A DNA stretch of 64,000 nucleotides from Triatoma infestans (taxonomy: Eukaryota > Arthropoda > Insecta > Hemiptera > Reduviidae): the NCBI GenBank assembly GCA_011037195.1, contig JAAEAF010004364.1:98397-162396 (forward strand). Reading direction: 5' to 3'. Below, in pieces: positions 1 through 8,933 of the stretch. Under the pieces are notes generated by a model, which was given only the letters and a program-made list of their open reading frames with translations, made no database searches and was not told the origin of the DNA. Every line of letters starts with the position of its first letter. Positions within the stretch are counted from its first letter, which is position 1. A program made the position numbers and the translations under genes.

Positions 1-630
1 AGGTTCCACTCGTGTAAACTTATGTATTTCATTATGGGCAAATTTAGTAGTCAGTACAACTAGGTCATTTACAACACAAAAATTTAATAATCTTTTCCCC
101 ATGTCATTTCTGGTAGCTTCTCCATGTGGGCCAAGAACTCTCTCGTATCCAAGCTGGCACCTACCAACTCTACCGTTCATATCGCCCATCAGCACAAGGT
201 CGCCGTCCTCATCGTCCACTGTCTTTTGGAGAGTGTCAAGGAAAACGTCCTTTACTTCTGAATTTTCACTTTCATTTGGCCCATACGCAACAATTAAGGT
301 GTGTTTTTCTTTTGCTCTAGAATGCAGCACTTTCAGAACTGCGATTCTTTCATTGACACATTTCCAGCTTTCGATCTGGCTAGCAAAGCCTTTACTTATT
401 AGAAAACCTACTCCTGCTTTCGCTCTTTCGGTCATCGGTACTCCTGAATAAACCAGAATATACCCTTCAGCGACCTCCACACAACCTGTGCCCTTCTTTT
501 TGGTTTCTGTCAGTGCTATTATTTCTGCTGACACTTTCCTCATTTCCTCTACCAACTCTACCTCCTTTCCGCTCAGTCCTCTCACGTTCCATGTAGCATA
601 CTTAATAGATCCGTTTCCACGCCAAGTCAT
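1..630 (-). CDS. Non-LTR retrotransposon endonuclease domain (partial)
   Basis: Reading the minus strand from an ATG at 628-630, an open frame runs to the window edge with no stop, about 210 codons. It encodes an endonuclease/exonuclease/phosphatase fold like the apurinic-type endonuclease that nicks target DNA for target-primed reverse transcription. Visible motifs in order: ATWNVRGL near residue 12, an ETK motif near residue 40, GVGFLIS, YGPN, and GDMNGRVG, which holds the catalytic Asp and Asn. NDMGKRLLNF follows; the final His motif would lie outside the window. Such proteins are often labelled craniofacial development protein 2-like in arthropods. The frame stays open upstream to two stops near 757, so ATG 630 is only the best start. 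Clade (RTE or Jockey-like) cannot be fixed without the reverse transcriptase. The fold is clear; activity is unknown. Confidence 0.85.
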   Translation of the reverse strand, partial: MTWRGNGSIKYATWNVRGLSGKEVELVEEMRKVSAEIIALTETKKKGTGCVEVAEGYILVYSGVPMTERAKAGVGFLISKGFASQIESWKCVNERIAVLKVLHSRAKEKHTLIVAYGPNESENSEVKDVFLDTLQKTVDDEDGDLVLMGDMNGRVGRCQLGYERVLGPHGEATRNDMGKRLLNFCVVNDLVVLTTKFAHNEIHKFTRVEP

Positions 631-1046
631 TGCCTTATAATTCAGTCCGGCTTTGTTTTGCTTACTTCTTTTAATCGGTTTAGATTCGAGTATGCGAGGG
701 ATTGGCCCGCAGTACTCTAGCGTAGTGAGAGGGCTGCTCTCTTGGGGCTACTACGCATGCCCTGATGCTTCAGTGGTATTCATAGAGATTTGCCACCTAC
801 TCCCTGAGACGATCCGGTGTTCTGATCCAATCAGGATGCATCGTTCCCTCCTCCTTTCTCAACCGGGCTTGGGACCGGCTATGGCGGAGTTCGTTATATA
901 CATATGTTTTATTTTGTTGGCGCTCTCTTTTGGACTTCAGTGAAATCACTTCAACTATTATCTGCCTTGGGTACATGTCAAATGGGTACAAAAATCAGAC
1001 ACCACCACCTCTGTGTTTATGTTATGGCTATGTAAAAATATCGAAA
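631..1046. other. Upstream region of the endonuclease ORF, no separate gene
   Basis: The minus-strand endonuclease frame remains open to about 757 and is then closed by consecutive stops, so 631-757 may be leader or N-terminal coding sequence. The rest shows no protein similarity I can recognise. Confidence 0.4.
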
Positions 1047-1238
1047 GGCGAGTATTGGTGTAATGGTTATGAGCAGGGACCTGTAACTGGTAAGGTCTCC
1101 AGTTCCAGTCCCCGCGTATAATTGCTAAATTTTATATTCGTTTCAAAAATGTTAATGGTAAAGTAAGCGCCCAAGTCAACGACACTTGATTTGGTAGTGT
1201 GACGTTAAGACCACTTGAAAAAAATAGGCATTACTTCA
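1047..1238 (+). repeat. SINE-A copy 1 (tRNA-derived)
   Basis: An RNA polymerase III-like head has an A box (TTGGTGTAATGG) and a B-box-like segment (CAGTTCCAGTCC). It is followed by a body shared with 2704-2901 on the opposite strand and ends in a run leading to GGCATTACTT. The conserved non-tRNA body and the second copy mark this as a SINE, not a tRNA gene. Confidence 0.75.
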
Positions 1239-1254
1239 GTTTACTTATGTTAAA

Positions 1255-2144
1255 TATAATGGTTGTGAGGAGGAGAGAGAATTACCGTTAGAGAGAATGG
1301 ATTTTAGAGAACTAAACTAGAATATATGCTGAACACTATATAATGAATGAACACACAAACTGCCAGGACTTTAAAATAGAAGTTAGGTAGCGAGAGATAT
1401 ATGGTACTATATGCTATGGTACTATAATTTGGAGTAATGCTGCCGAATGTAAAAAAATATTTAAGTTACAAAAGAAGGCAATTAGAGTCACTTTTGGTTT
1501 AGACTCAAAAGTATCTTGTCGTTCTTTGTTTATGAGATTGAACATAATGACACTACCAGCCATATTTATTTTTCAATGCCTTCGTCTACTTAAAGTGCAA
1601 CGAAGACCAGTTTCTATGTTTCTTGCAAGTTCATGATCATTTCACCAGAAAACGGAATATCTTATCCAGAATAGAAACAGGTTGACAAAAGTTCATACCA
1701 GCTTCCATAGTTTGTCCATCTCTTTTTACAACTATTTACCGGAGAATATAAAAAATAATACTTTGAAGTGTTACAAAACTAATGTTAAAAAACTATTATT
1801 AGCTCACCCGCTTTATGAATATTTTAAAATTAAGTTTTTGTCTTGACAATTTTGTGAACTCAAATTATATTGTAACTTGACCTTGCCAATAACGATGTAG
1901 CTGTTTTCTGACAATAACATAAAATATCAAATATATAGAGACAGACTGACTGAGTGATGAGAAGGTAGTAAAAGGTTACTGACTGGTTGTTAACTGGTCG
2001 TAAACTGTGTAAAAATTGTCCTGAACTGTACTGCTCTCGCTCTATTTATATGACTCGAACTGTCCCTTCTTAATCTGGCCTAGGTGAGGAATAAGTAAAT
2101 TTGATTCATTTAATGTGCTTTTCCGCTCTTCGGATCCCATTACA
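1255..2144 (-). repeat. LTR-A, first unit of a tandem LTR array
   Basis: Read on the minus strand this begins TGTAATGGGATCC and ends CCATTATA. A TATA-like box (CATATAAATAG) lies in the middle. It is about 360 bp once the non-LTR insertion at 1403-1930 is removed. It is flanked on the left by TAAA (1251-1254), which recurs after the third unit at 3130-3133. Confidence 0.75.
1403..1930 (+). pseudogene. Jockey/CR1-like reverse transcriptase C-terminal tail, 5'-truncated insertion
   Basis: This segment interrupts LTR-A; ATATAT lies on both sides (1397-1402 and 1931-1936). It translates into the tail typical of Jockey/CR1/Daphne-type polymerases. An I-I-W-S-N segment comes first, then IFKLQKKAIR, SCRSLFMRLNI and TLPAIFIF, and finally NYLPENI and KKLLLAHPLYEYF. 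In-frame stops interrupt it near 1640 and at the end. Only the region after the polymerase palm and thumb is present, as expected for a 5'-truncated copy. The 3' end is A/T-rich. Non-functional. Confidence 0.7.
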
Positions 2145-2149
2145 TCATA

Positions 2150-2520
2150 TATAATGGATGTGAGAAGTAGAGAGGATTAGAGTTAGAGAGAATGGATTTT
2201 AGAGAAATAAATTAGAATATATGCTGAATACTGTATAATGAAAGAACACACAAACTGCCCAGAACTTTACAATAGAAGTTAGGCAGCGTGAGATATATAT
2301 AGAGACAGACTGGTTGAGTGATGAGAAGGTAGTACAAGGTTGCTGTCTGGTTGTTAACTCGTCGTAAACTGTACAAAAATTGTCCTGAACGTACTGCTCT
2401 CGCTCTACTTATATGACTCGAACTGTTTGGCCTAGTTGGGGAGTAAGTAAATTTGATTCATTTAATGTGATTTCCGCTCTTCGGATCCTATGAATCTTTA
2501 ATGATTCGGATCCCATTACA
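2150..2520 (-). repeat. LTR-A, second unit of the array
   Basis: A 371-bp unit homologous to 1255-2144, with the same ends and TATA-like region. It is separated from both neighbours by TCATA (2145-2149 and 2521-2525). It shares with the third unit an extra ~24-bp segment near the GGATCC end that the first unit lacks. Confidence 0.75.
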
Positions 2521-2525
2521 TCATA

Positions 2526-3129
2526 TATAATGGATGTGAGAAGGAGAGAGAATTAGAGTTAGAGAGAATGGATTTTAGAGAAATAAACTAGAATATATGC
2601 TGAACACTGTGTAATGAAAGAACATACAAATTGCAAGGACTTTACAATAGAAGTTACGTAGCGAGAGAAATATAAAGAGGCAGACTGGCTGAGTGATAGA
2701 TAAAAGTAATGCCTACTTATTCAGGCGGGCTTAACGTCCAACTACCAAATTAAGGTGTCGTGGACGGGGGCAGAAAGCACCTACTTTACTAATAACATTT
2801 TTCAACAAATATAAAATTTAGCAGTTATACGCTGGACTCGAACTGGGGTCCTCCCACTTACAAGTCCATGCTCATAACCACTACACCAACATCCGCCCCA
2901 AGAGTGATAGATAAGAAGGTAGTACAAGGTTGCTGACTGGTTGTTAACTCGTCGTAAACTGTTGTAAAAACTGTCCTGAACTGTACTGCTCTCGCTTTAT
3001 TTATATGAATCTAATTGTCCCCTTCCTAGTTTGGCCTAAGTGTGGGAGTAACTAAATTTTGATTCATTTAAAATGTGCTTCTCCGTTCTTCGGATCTTAT
3101 GAATCTTTGATGATTCGGATCACATTACA
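2526..3129 (-). repeat. LTR-A, third unit of the array
   Basis: Same family as the two preceding units, about 395 bp without the SINE inserted at 2704-2901. It ends at ATTACA 3129 and is followed by TAAA, matching the TAAA before the first unit. Confidence 0.75.
2704..2901 (-). repeat. SINE-A copy 2, inserted in LTR-A
   Basis: Read on the minus strand: A box GGTGTAGTGG, B box GTTCGAGTCC, then the body shared with copy 1. The insertion is framed by a 13-bp duplication GAGTGATAGATAA (2691-2703 and 2902-2914), typical of L1/RTE-type retroposition. Most of its bases match copy 1, so the two are one family. Confidence 0.85.
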
Positions 3130-3845
3130 TAAAAATATCCAAGATTAAAGAAAATTTGTTAATTTTATAATAATTGTATTAACTGCATGCAGTAAGAGTT
3201 CAATAACGTTAAGCTCCTAAACTTGTGTTATTACTTATTAATTGTAAATTAGCTGATAGCATTCTTTTTCTTTGCTACAAGTGCAAACTTCTATATTCCA
3301 TGTGTAGAAACATCCCCAATAATAACGCCTAATAGAGTTTTCCGATTTCAAAAATTTTTCAGTAGCTTCAAGCAACAATCCCTATAATTAATTTAAAAGG
3401 TAAAATAAAGATACAATTCAAGATTTATTTAGTATCAAAAGAATCGTCTATGTTTCTAATAAGTGATAAAATATATAAGAAGATAACAATGAATAGTGAC
3501 AGAGAACTGTTATGTTCACAATATAAAGAGATAAACACATATTATGAGAAAAGTAAATGGGATACAATATTCACATACGGCTAAATAAAACAAAAAACAT
3601 ATGGGGGGGGGACTACACATTTACTGCAAAGTAGCTATTTCTATAATATGGGATCATCAATAAACCTAGAATATGGCTTGCGCATTTCCCTCTCCTACTA
3701 CTACTTCCTGCTTCCAACATGTTATCCGATATAACAAATAAAAATAAATACAGTATTATCTTCCTTTTTTACTGTACGCGCCTGTTGTCTTTTGTTAATA
3801 TCATTTCTTTTGTCGTAGCATTTTTTTCCAGTTTCTTCTGTTAGT
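3130..3845. other. AT-rich sequence without recognisable gene
   Basis: No ORF of note and no repeat I can place. It contains short A/T runs and a G run at 3604-3611. Confidence 0.5.
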
Positions 3846-4225
3846 GCTATAAGAGCAGAACTTATTGCGATCGTTTCAAATTTTTCGAAATTGATTTTTC
3901 ACCGGAAATATCTGTTTTGAGGACCGCTAAGTTCGAAAAGATGATTATTAGAAATTGGGCTGTATGTGTGTGTGTGTGTGTGTGTTTAGAATACCTCAAG
4001 AATTGAAAATCGCACAAAACTGAAACTTGGTGTTTCGTTTAGGTGCCACCAAGGGAAATGATACTAAGGTTTTAATCAAAATCCGTCTACCGGAAGTGTC
4101 ACTGCATTGAATAGATTTTTCGTATTTGTTTTTTTGTTTTTTTTTTACGATTTTCTTTAAACTATAAATAAACCAAAATTCTAAAATACATTTTGATAAA
4201 CTTTGTATATCAACTAATCATTAAA
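3846..4225 (-). repeat. HINE-like repeat fragment (divergent)
   Basis: It shares with 29078-30061 the series TTTTCACCGGAAATATC, a (GT)n stretch (3963-3985), AAACTTGGT..TTTCGTTTAGGTG.CACCA and ACCGGAAGTG. Only the hairpin-end half is present, and it is degraded. Confidence 0.55.
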
Positions 4226-4232
4226 AAAAAAA

Positions 4233-4555
4233 TCTGGTGGGTGTGAAACACTCACACAACTTTCTCTTAATCCAGTATTCAAAATTATAATTGCAAATTT
4301 TATAGTAACAGTACTAAATTTAATGAAATTCGTTGAAAACTGAAAAAACTGTTCAGTAAAAGCGCACTTCCGGTGTTGTTAATTTTCTTGAAAAACGGAA
4401 TTTTGGTCATCTATTTATTTCTAATTAATTTTGTTTGGATGAAAGAATTGTATAATCATCTAGCACTTTTAGAGAAAAACCTAACCCCACCTCACCCCCA
4501 AAACTTCCCTTAAATGAATTATCCTAGAGAAATGTTCGTAAACTGTTGTAAAAAC
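4233..4555 (+). repeat. HINE-like repeat fragment, 5' end
   Basis: It begins TCTGGTGGGTGTGAAACAC after an A run and continues with ACTCACACAACTTTCTCTTA, as in other copies. It then holds the ACTTCCGGT and TAGAATTGTATAATCA-type blocks and is truncated near 4555. Confidence 0.65.
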
Positions 4556-4595
4556 TCTCCTCTTCGAAGGCTAGCTCGGATATATATATGTATAT

Positions 4596-4880
4596 CCTCA
4601 CACGATGGTCTAGTAGCTAGCGCACTCGCCTTTCGTGCGAGAATTCAGGGTTCGATTCCCGTGAGGGCAAAGTCGGTGTTGACCCAGCATCGTGATAAAA
4701 AGTGGGAAGCTACAATGAGTAGCGCCCTAGGTAGCGAAGGCCGGAACTAAGCGGCGTGGGAAGTGCGGCATGCTTAGCACACGCCTCCTACTCAAATCGC
4801 CGTCTAGCAACGTCTAGCAAGCCTTGGTCCTTCATGGGCTGTTACGCCATAGGGTTTTATATATATATATATATATATGA
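4596..4880 (+). repeat. SINE-B copy 1 (tRNA-derived)
   Basis: tRNA-like head: CCTCACACGATGGTCTAGTA with the A box, and GGTTCGATTCC as the B box, closing with GTGAGGG. The body contains GTGTTGACCCAGCATCGTG and the tail is a (TA)n run (4859-4878). A second copy is at 23340-23600 on the other strand. The tRNA-like part could fold as an acceptor-bearing tRNA, but the shared body argues for a SINE. Confidence 0.75.
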
Positions 4881-5204
4881 TGTCTCCCACCCTAGTCTGG
4901 CCTAGGTAGCGAGTAACTAGATTGTCATTGGCTAACCGCCAATAAACGGGGCGTTATTAAAAAAAATAAACATAAAATAAAAAATCATTGGAACTGTATT
5001 TCAAAATTAAAAAAAAAAAAAAAAAAAAAATACAAAAGAAACCCAGAAACCGATCTGAAACTCCAAAGACTCACTTCCGATTAACCGATTTTCTTCAACT
5101 TTATATACCTTAATTACTTATTATTCGGCAGCATCAAACATTTTATAAAGTGTCATTTAGAGAAAAGTTAATGGTTGTAGCATTTTTATAACCTTTCAAA
5201 AATC

Positions 5205-5410
5205 AATTGCTTGCGAGAAACTTTGCGGAGGTCCCCGGATTCGAGTCCCGTGCTGTCTCTTAGATTTTTTTTTCTTCCTAGGAGCCCTATACAGATCACT
5301 GTTCAGTGGTGGACAGTGTTGTCTGCAGCGAGAGTACACTACCCGGAGGCCGGCTGTGCAGCGAAAAAAGCATATGGGCGCCAACGACCATAGCTGTTGA
5401 CACGCCTTAA
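5205..5410 (+). repeat. SINE-C copy 1 (tRNA-derived, head degraded)
   Basis: It shares GCGGAGGTCC..GGATTCGAGTCC (B box), a T run, CTTCCTAGGAGCC, TGGACAGTGTTGTCT and the GGAGGCCGGCT segment with copies at 11638, 38733 and 42643. The A-box region is poorly preserved. Confidence 0.7.
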
Positions 5411-5580
5411 ATTAACTAAAATTAAATTAATATTATTAAATATATTAAATTATTAAATATATATTATTTAATATATTAAATTAATATATTGAATTAAATT
5501 ATTAATAATAATAATGTATTAAAATTAATAATATATTAAATTAATTAAAAAAAAAAAGAAATAAAAAAAAAGCAATTTAC
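5405..5580. repeat. AT-only palindromic tract
   Basis: Nearly pure A/T sequence with repeated ATTAAATTAATAT units readable on both strands. It is low-complexity sequence adjoining the SINE-C tail. Confidence 0.5.
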
Positions 5581-5587
5581 CTACTGT

Positions 5588-5890
5588 AAGGGTGTTGTGA
5601 GGAGATGTAGGTTGTTGCTTGATGAGTGATAAATAACACCTTAAGATTTGATTTAAGATATATAATTGATACATATGTATATGACTGGCTGCCAAGGACT
5701 TTACACTAACTGAACTGAACTGAACTGACAGACTGACGTGGCTGAGAAGATATGAACGGAGCGATGTTAAACTGATGTGTAAATCAACAGAATTCTATCT
5801 GAAAGATATCTCATTGCCTATCTCTCATATTATATATATATACTAGCCGAGCCTCTCCTCTCTTTGCGAGAGGGGCTGTTTCTCTCAGCT
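5588..5890 (-). repeat. Degenerate LTR-A-like fragment
   Basis: Several LTR-A blocks appear in the expected order: GTTGTGAGGAGA, GACTGGCTGCCAAGGACTTT and a CTCTCCTCTCTTTGCGAGAGG segment. The termini are not clear. Assignment rests on scattered matches only. Confidence 0.35.
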
Positions 5891-6600
5891 AGAGTGGATG
5901 AGTGGTGGGGGTTCACTACCCCTACACTTACTATTTTTAATTTTAAAATATTCAGAGCAATGCTTTTTTTTTTATATATTTTTATTTTTAACGTAAATGA
6001 ATATTTAAGTTTTTATTTAAAAATTAAGTTATTTTTTGTACACTAACAAAAAAAAAAATAATAATAATAAATAAAAAATAATAAAAAAATCTGTGAGTGA
6101 GTCATAGTTGGTTAAACAAATTAATTGTTAAAAAAAGGATTATTATCTTCATAAGGAAGGGAAAAGCGCTCGGAATTCAACGTTATAAAAGTTTTAAATG
6201 TAGTTTTTCTTTCTAGAAACATAATCATTTCACATTGCCGCCCCTCCCCCGCCGAGAGAGTGACAGAGCCAGAAGTACAAGCCTTTTAATCCTACTGTAC
6301 TCCATCGGCGTAACGCCAAACCTCTCCCAACCAAACCATTCCTCACCGGCCCCCTTTTATTTGTCTTTCAGTAAGAAAGGCAACTTTATAATTAAATTCC
6401 AGTCCGAAACAAAACCCAAGTAATGAGAACAAGTGATAAACGTATTTGCCTAAGTCAATCAACCCTTCTTTCATGTATTTAACCTGAGCACTCCAGTTCT
6501 ATATAGTATAATACAATTTTCTACTCTTTAACAAAGTTTTATAAAATAATTCAAAATAGAAATTCAATTATTTAAACAATTGTATAGATTTTTAATAGAA
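5891..6600. other. No recognisable gene
   Basis: A/T-rich sequence with a short C-rich patch at 6237-6255. No protein motif or repeat identified. Confidence 0.4.
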
Positions 6601-6789
6601 TTATTTGTTTTTTTAATCCAATTTATTATATAAATAAAGTTTATCTCTCTCTAAGATTGGCCAAAAACTGTTGTGGTCAGATTTTAAAGAACATACTGGA
6701 CATTGCCAACCATAGAAAATGAAGGTTTTTTTAATACGCAGCTTCAAATCTACTACTTTCCACTTTTGAGTTAAATTGCACTTCTTATA

Positions 6790-7285
6790 CTTGGCCACTT
6801 TCAGGGCAATTTCTAATTCGGATGACTGTTTTTCTGCTAGAATATCCAAAAAAATATCTGCTATAATCCCACTATCAGAAATTTTTATTAAAGAAAAAGC
6901 GCTCCTATTGGAGGAATGGAAACAATTGTACGAGCAGAAATCATTGTATAAAGGCAATTTCCATTTCACATGCGTAACCGAGGGTGGGTTTTAGTCTGTA
7001 GCTGAACAGAAAGCAAATAATAAAGCTGACACGGTTAAGAACAGGGCATGCGCTAATCAACAGAAATTTGAAGATGTTTAAAATGGTAAATTCAAAGAAT
7101 TAAGTGATAATTGCAATGTTCTAGATACTGTGGAGCACAGAGTAATGTCTTGTAAAAGTTATGACTCGGTTTATTAGAGAATAGCCAATTATTTAAAAAA
7201 ATTCGCAGCCTCCTTGACTTTAATAAATTCAAAAAAGCTCTTCTCGCAATTTTTAGAGGAGGGTAAAATTATAATTTAATGAACG
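6790..7285 (+). pseudogene. Probable non-LTR retrotransposon C-terminal tail
   Basis: Plus-strand reading with frame breaks gives KEKALLLEEWKQLYE, then after a stop near 6994 a segment NVLDTVEHRVMSCKSYD, then LFSQFLEE before a stop. The last pieces resemble the conserved tail of RNase H-bearing non-LTR polyproteins, where a Cys..DTxEHxxxxC knuckle follows RNase H. The first Cys pair is not convincing and stops interrupt it, so this is a tentative, decayed fragment. An opposite-strand ORF at 6613-6969 is probably its shadow. Confidence 0.35.
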
Positions 7286-7616
7286 GATCGACCCTATAGG
7301 ATTTCAAAGACAATACAATAGTTATACAAAGGTAACTGACAATATGGGTGTCTTGTAAAAGACATCTAGGTCAAAAAAAAAAAAAAAAAAGTCACTAGAG
7401 TTCACAGATACAGCTATTCCAATTACCTGGAGGTTGGTGCTGTGTCTGCTTGTTGCTGAAATATTGAGGCTTATTGAAATATTTTAAAATATTTCTTGGA
7501 GACGTCTCTCTTGTTTAATGTTTCCTTATCAAGAATACTGTATTCCTTCATTAAACTCCATTCAAGGTAGCAGCATTTATCCAGCTATAACCTCATACAT
7601 TTGCAGTTGAGTAATT

Positions 7617-7674
7617 GTTTAGTTTTTCCCTCTAATACTCTAACTCCATATACTCTATCCGTTATCCAGATATT
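7617..7674 (+). repeat. Left copy of a ~55-bp direct repeat
   Basis: GTTTAGTTTTTCCCTC..AATACTCTAACTCCA..TACTCTATCCG recurs at 8875-8933 with a few mismatches. The two copies bracket a retroelement-like insertion whose (ATT)n tail starts at the inner edge (7671-7690). Confidence 0.75.
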
Positions 7675-8874
7675 ATTATTATTATTATTATAACTGGGTG
7701 CCTATGGCGCGGAACCTAAGCCTATGTGGCTTTTAAACCCCTAATTAATCTCCCCTGGTAGTTCTACCGGTTTGTCTCTACAATATCCTAAAATATCTTT
7801 CGGCTCCAACCCTCCCAGGCAGTCCTGCGAGAGTGATGCCCTCCCGAATACGCGAAACCTATTACCAGCGAAACAGGGACACTGACATAAATAGTGATAC
7901 ATCGTTTCCCTAAGTGCGTCATCACCATTCTGGTATATAGGACTGAACGTCCTTCCTATATTATGCAAATGACTAGAGACACCCATGCGTGTCCCCAGTG
8001 ATGACTACACCCACCAAGGTCCTCAGTCCTATCCTATTAAGGGACATTCTTCCCGAATACCCCTTTTTCCTCTTAGTATTGAGGGGCATCTTTGAAGACC
8101 GTACCTAACGTACCTCTTGGGGTTTACCGGTCCCCCGTTGCAAGCAACGGGATCGTTTAACAAGAAAGGTACCATGGAAGGACTTTGAGTGCAATACGCG
8201 ACCATAGCAGAAGTGCCGAAGGCCCCCCCCCCGCTTGACCCATTTAAGTGCAGGTTGAGATACGCTCAACCAGCGCGCAGAGTGATCCCACATAGTGGAT
8301 CATACTCCACTCACAGAAACTAGAGAGGCCCCCCTAGCAGGTCTGGTAAACCGCGCACACCCAGCAAATGCGCTTCAGCTACGGACTGGCACCGGGGTTT
8401 AATTTATATTGCGAGTCTCCTCCCGCTCAACTCATGACCTCGGTCATTGGAGTTATTGATTAAAACACGGCCACTACGAAACCTACCTCAATTGCAAGCA
8501 ATTGGCTCGGAAACTGGCTTGCGCCTGTAGTTCAGTATTTCAACTCTAACGAGCTAGGGTGACTGATCGCACGCCTGATGGATCTACAGATTCCATCTAC
8601 TGATTCCTGTCCATTGCCTCAAGCACAGGGGTTTCAGTGACCCAGGTAACTTACAGGCAACCCTGCAAGGGGAAAGGATCAGGATTGGATTAGGTGGTGT
8701 GAGGGACTTTCCCCAACCTGGAGAGCCAGAGGGTGATTGCACCCTCCAGAGGGTGGGCGATGGTGACGCCACATACCCACGTCCACCTACTAAGAGGGAC
8801 AGGAGGTAGTCTGAAACCCCCTTTTGCTTAGTCCCTTGGATAAATCTTTTAATTGTAATTGAAATTGTACACCT
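7675..8874 (-). mobile_element. Non-LTR element insertion with (ATT)n tail
   Basis: The segment lies between the direct repeats. On the minus strand it ends in an (AAT)n tail (7690-7671), a common non-LTR 3' terminus. It contains the degraded C-terminal coding piece at 7741-8070 and an unrecognised, GC-richer portion at 8105-8870. If the flanking repeat is its TSD, it is unusually long (about 55 bp). Confidence 0.55.
7741..8070 (-). pseudogene. Non-LTR polyprotein C-terminal zinc-knuckle tail
   Basis: Minus-strand reading gives RIGLRTLVGVVITGDT, a degenerate form of the LLTGH segment. Then comes SSHLHNIGR, a short gap, and ETMYHYLCQCPCF followed by NRFRVFG. This order matches the end of R1/I/LOA-type polyproteins after RNase H: TGH..L..HL..IG......C..C...ET..H.L..CP......R. 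Two frame changes precede the last 81 codons, and the first Cys pair of the knuckle is lost. It reads through to a TAA next to the (ATT)n tail. Clade uncertain; non-functional. Confidence 0.6.
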
Positions 8875-8933
8875 GTTTAGTTTTTCCCTCCAATACTCTA
8901 ACTCCACATACTCTATCCGGATATCCGGATCTT
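8875..8933 (+). repeat. Right copy of the ~55-bp direct repeat
   Basis: Partner of 7617-7674; the two differ by several substitutions, so the duplication is not recent. Confidence 0.75.

Noticed and set aside
101..451. Plus-strand 116-codon ORF
   Set aside because: Shadow of the minus-strand endonuclease domain, which has clear family motifs.
3963..3985. (GT)n microsatellite as a separate feature
   Set aside because: It is a regular internal part of the HINE-like repeat (also at 29206 and 44480).
4596..4670. tRNA gene candidate (A and B boxes, matching ends)
   Set aside because: The following body is shared with 23340-23600, so this is the head of SINE-B. The same reasoning applies to 11638-11712 and 42643-42715 (SINE-C).
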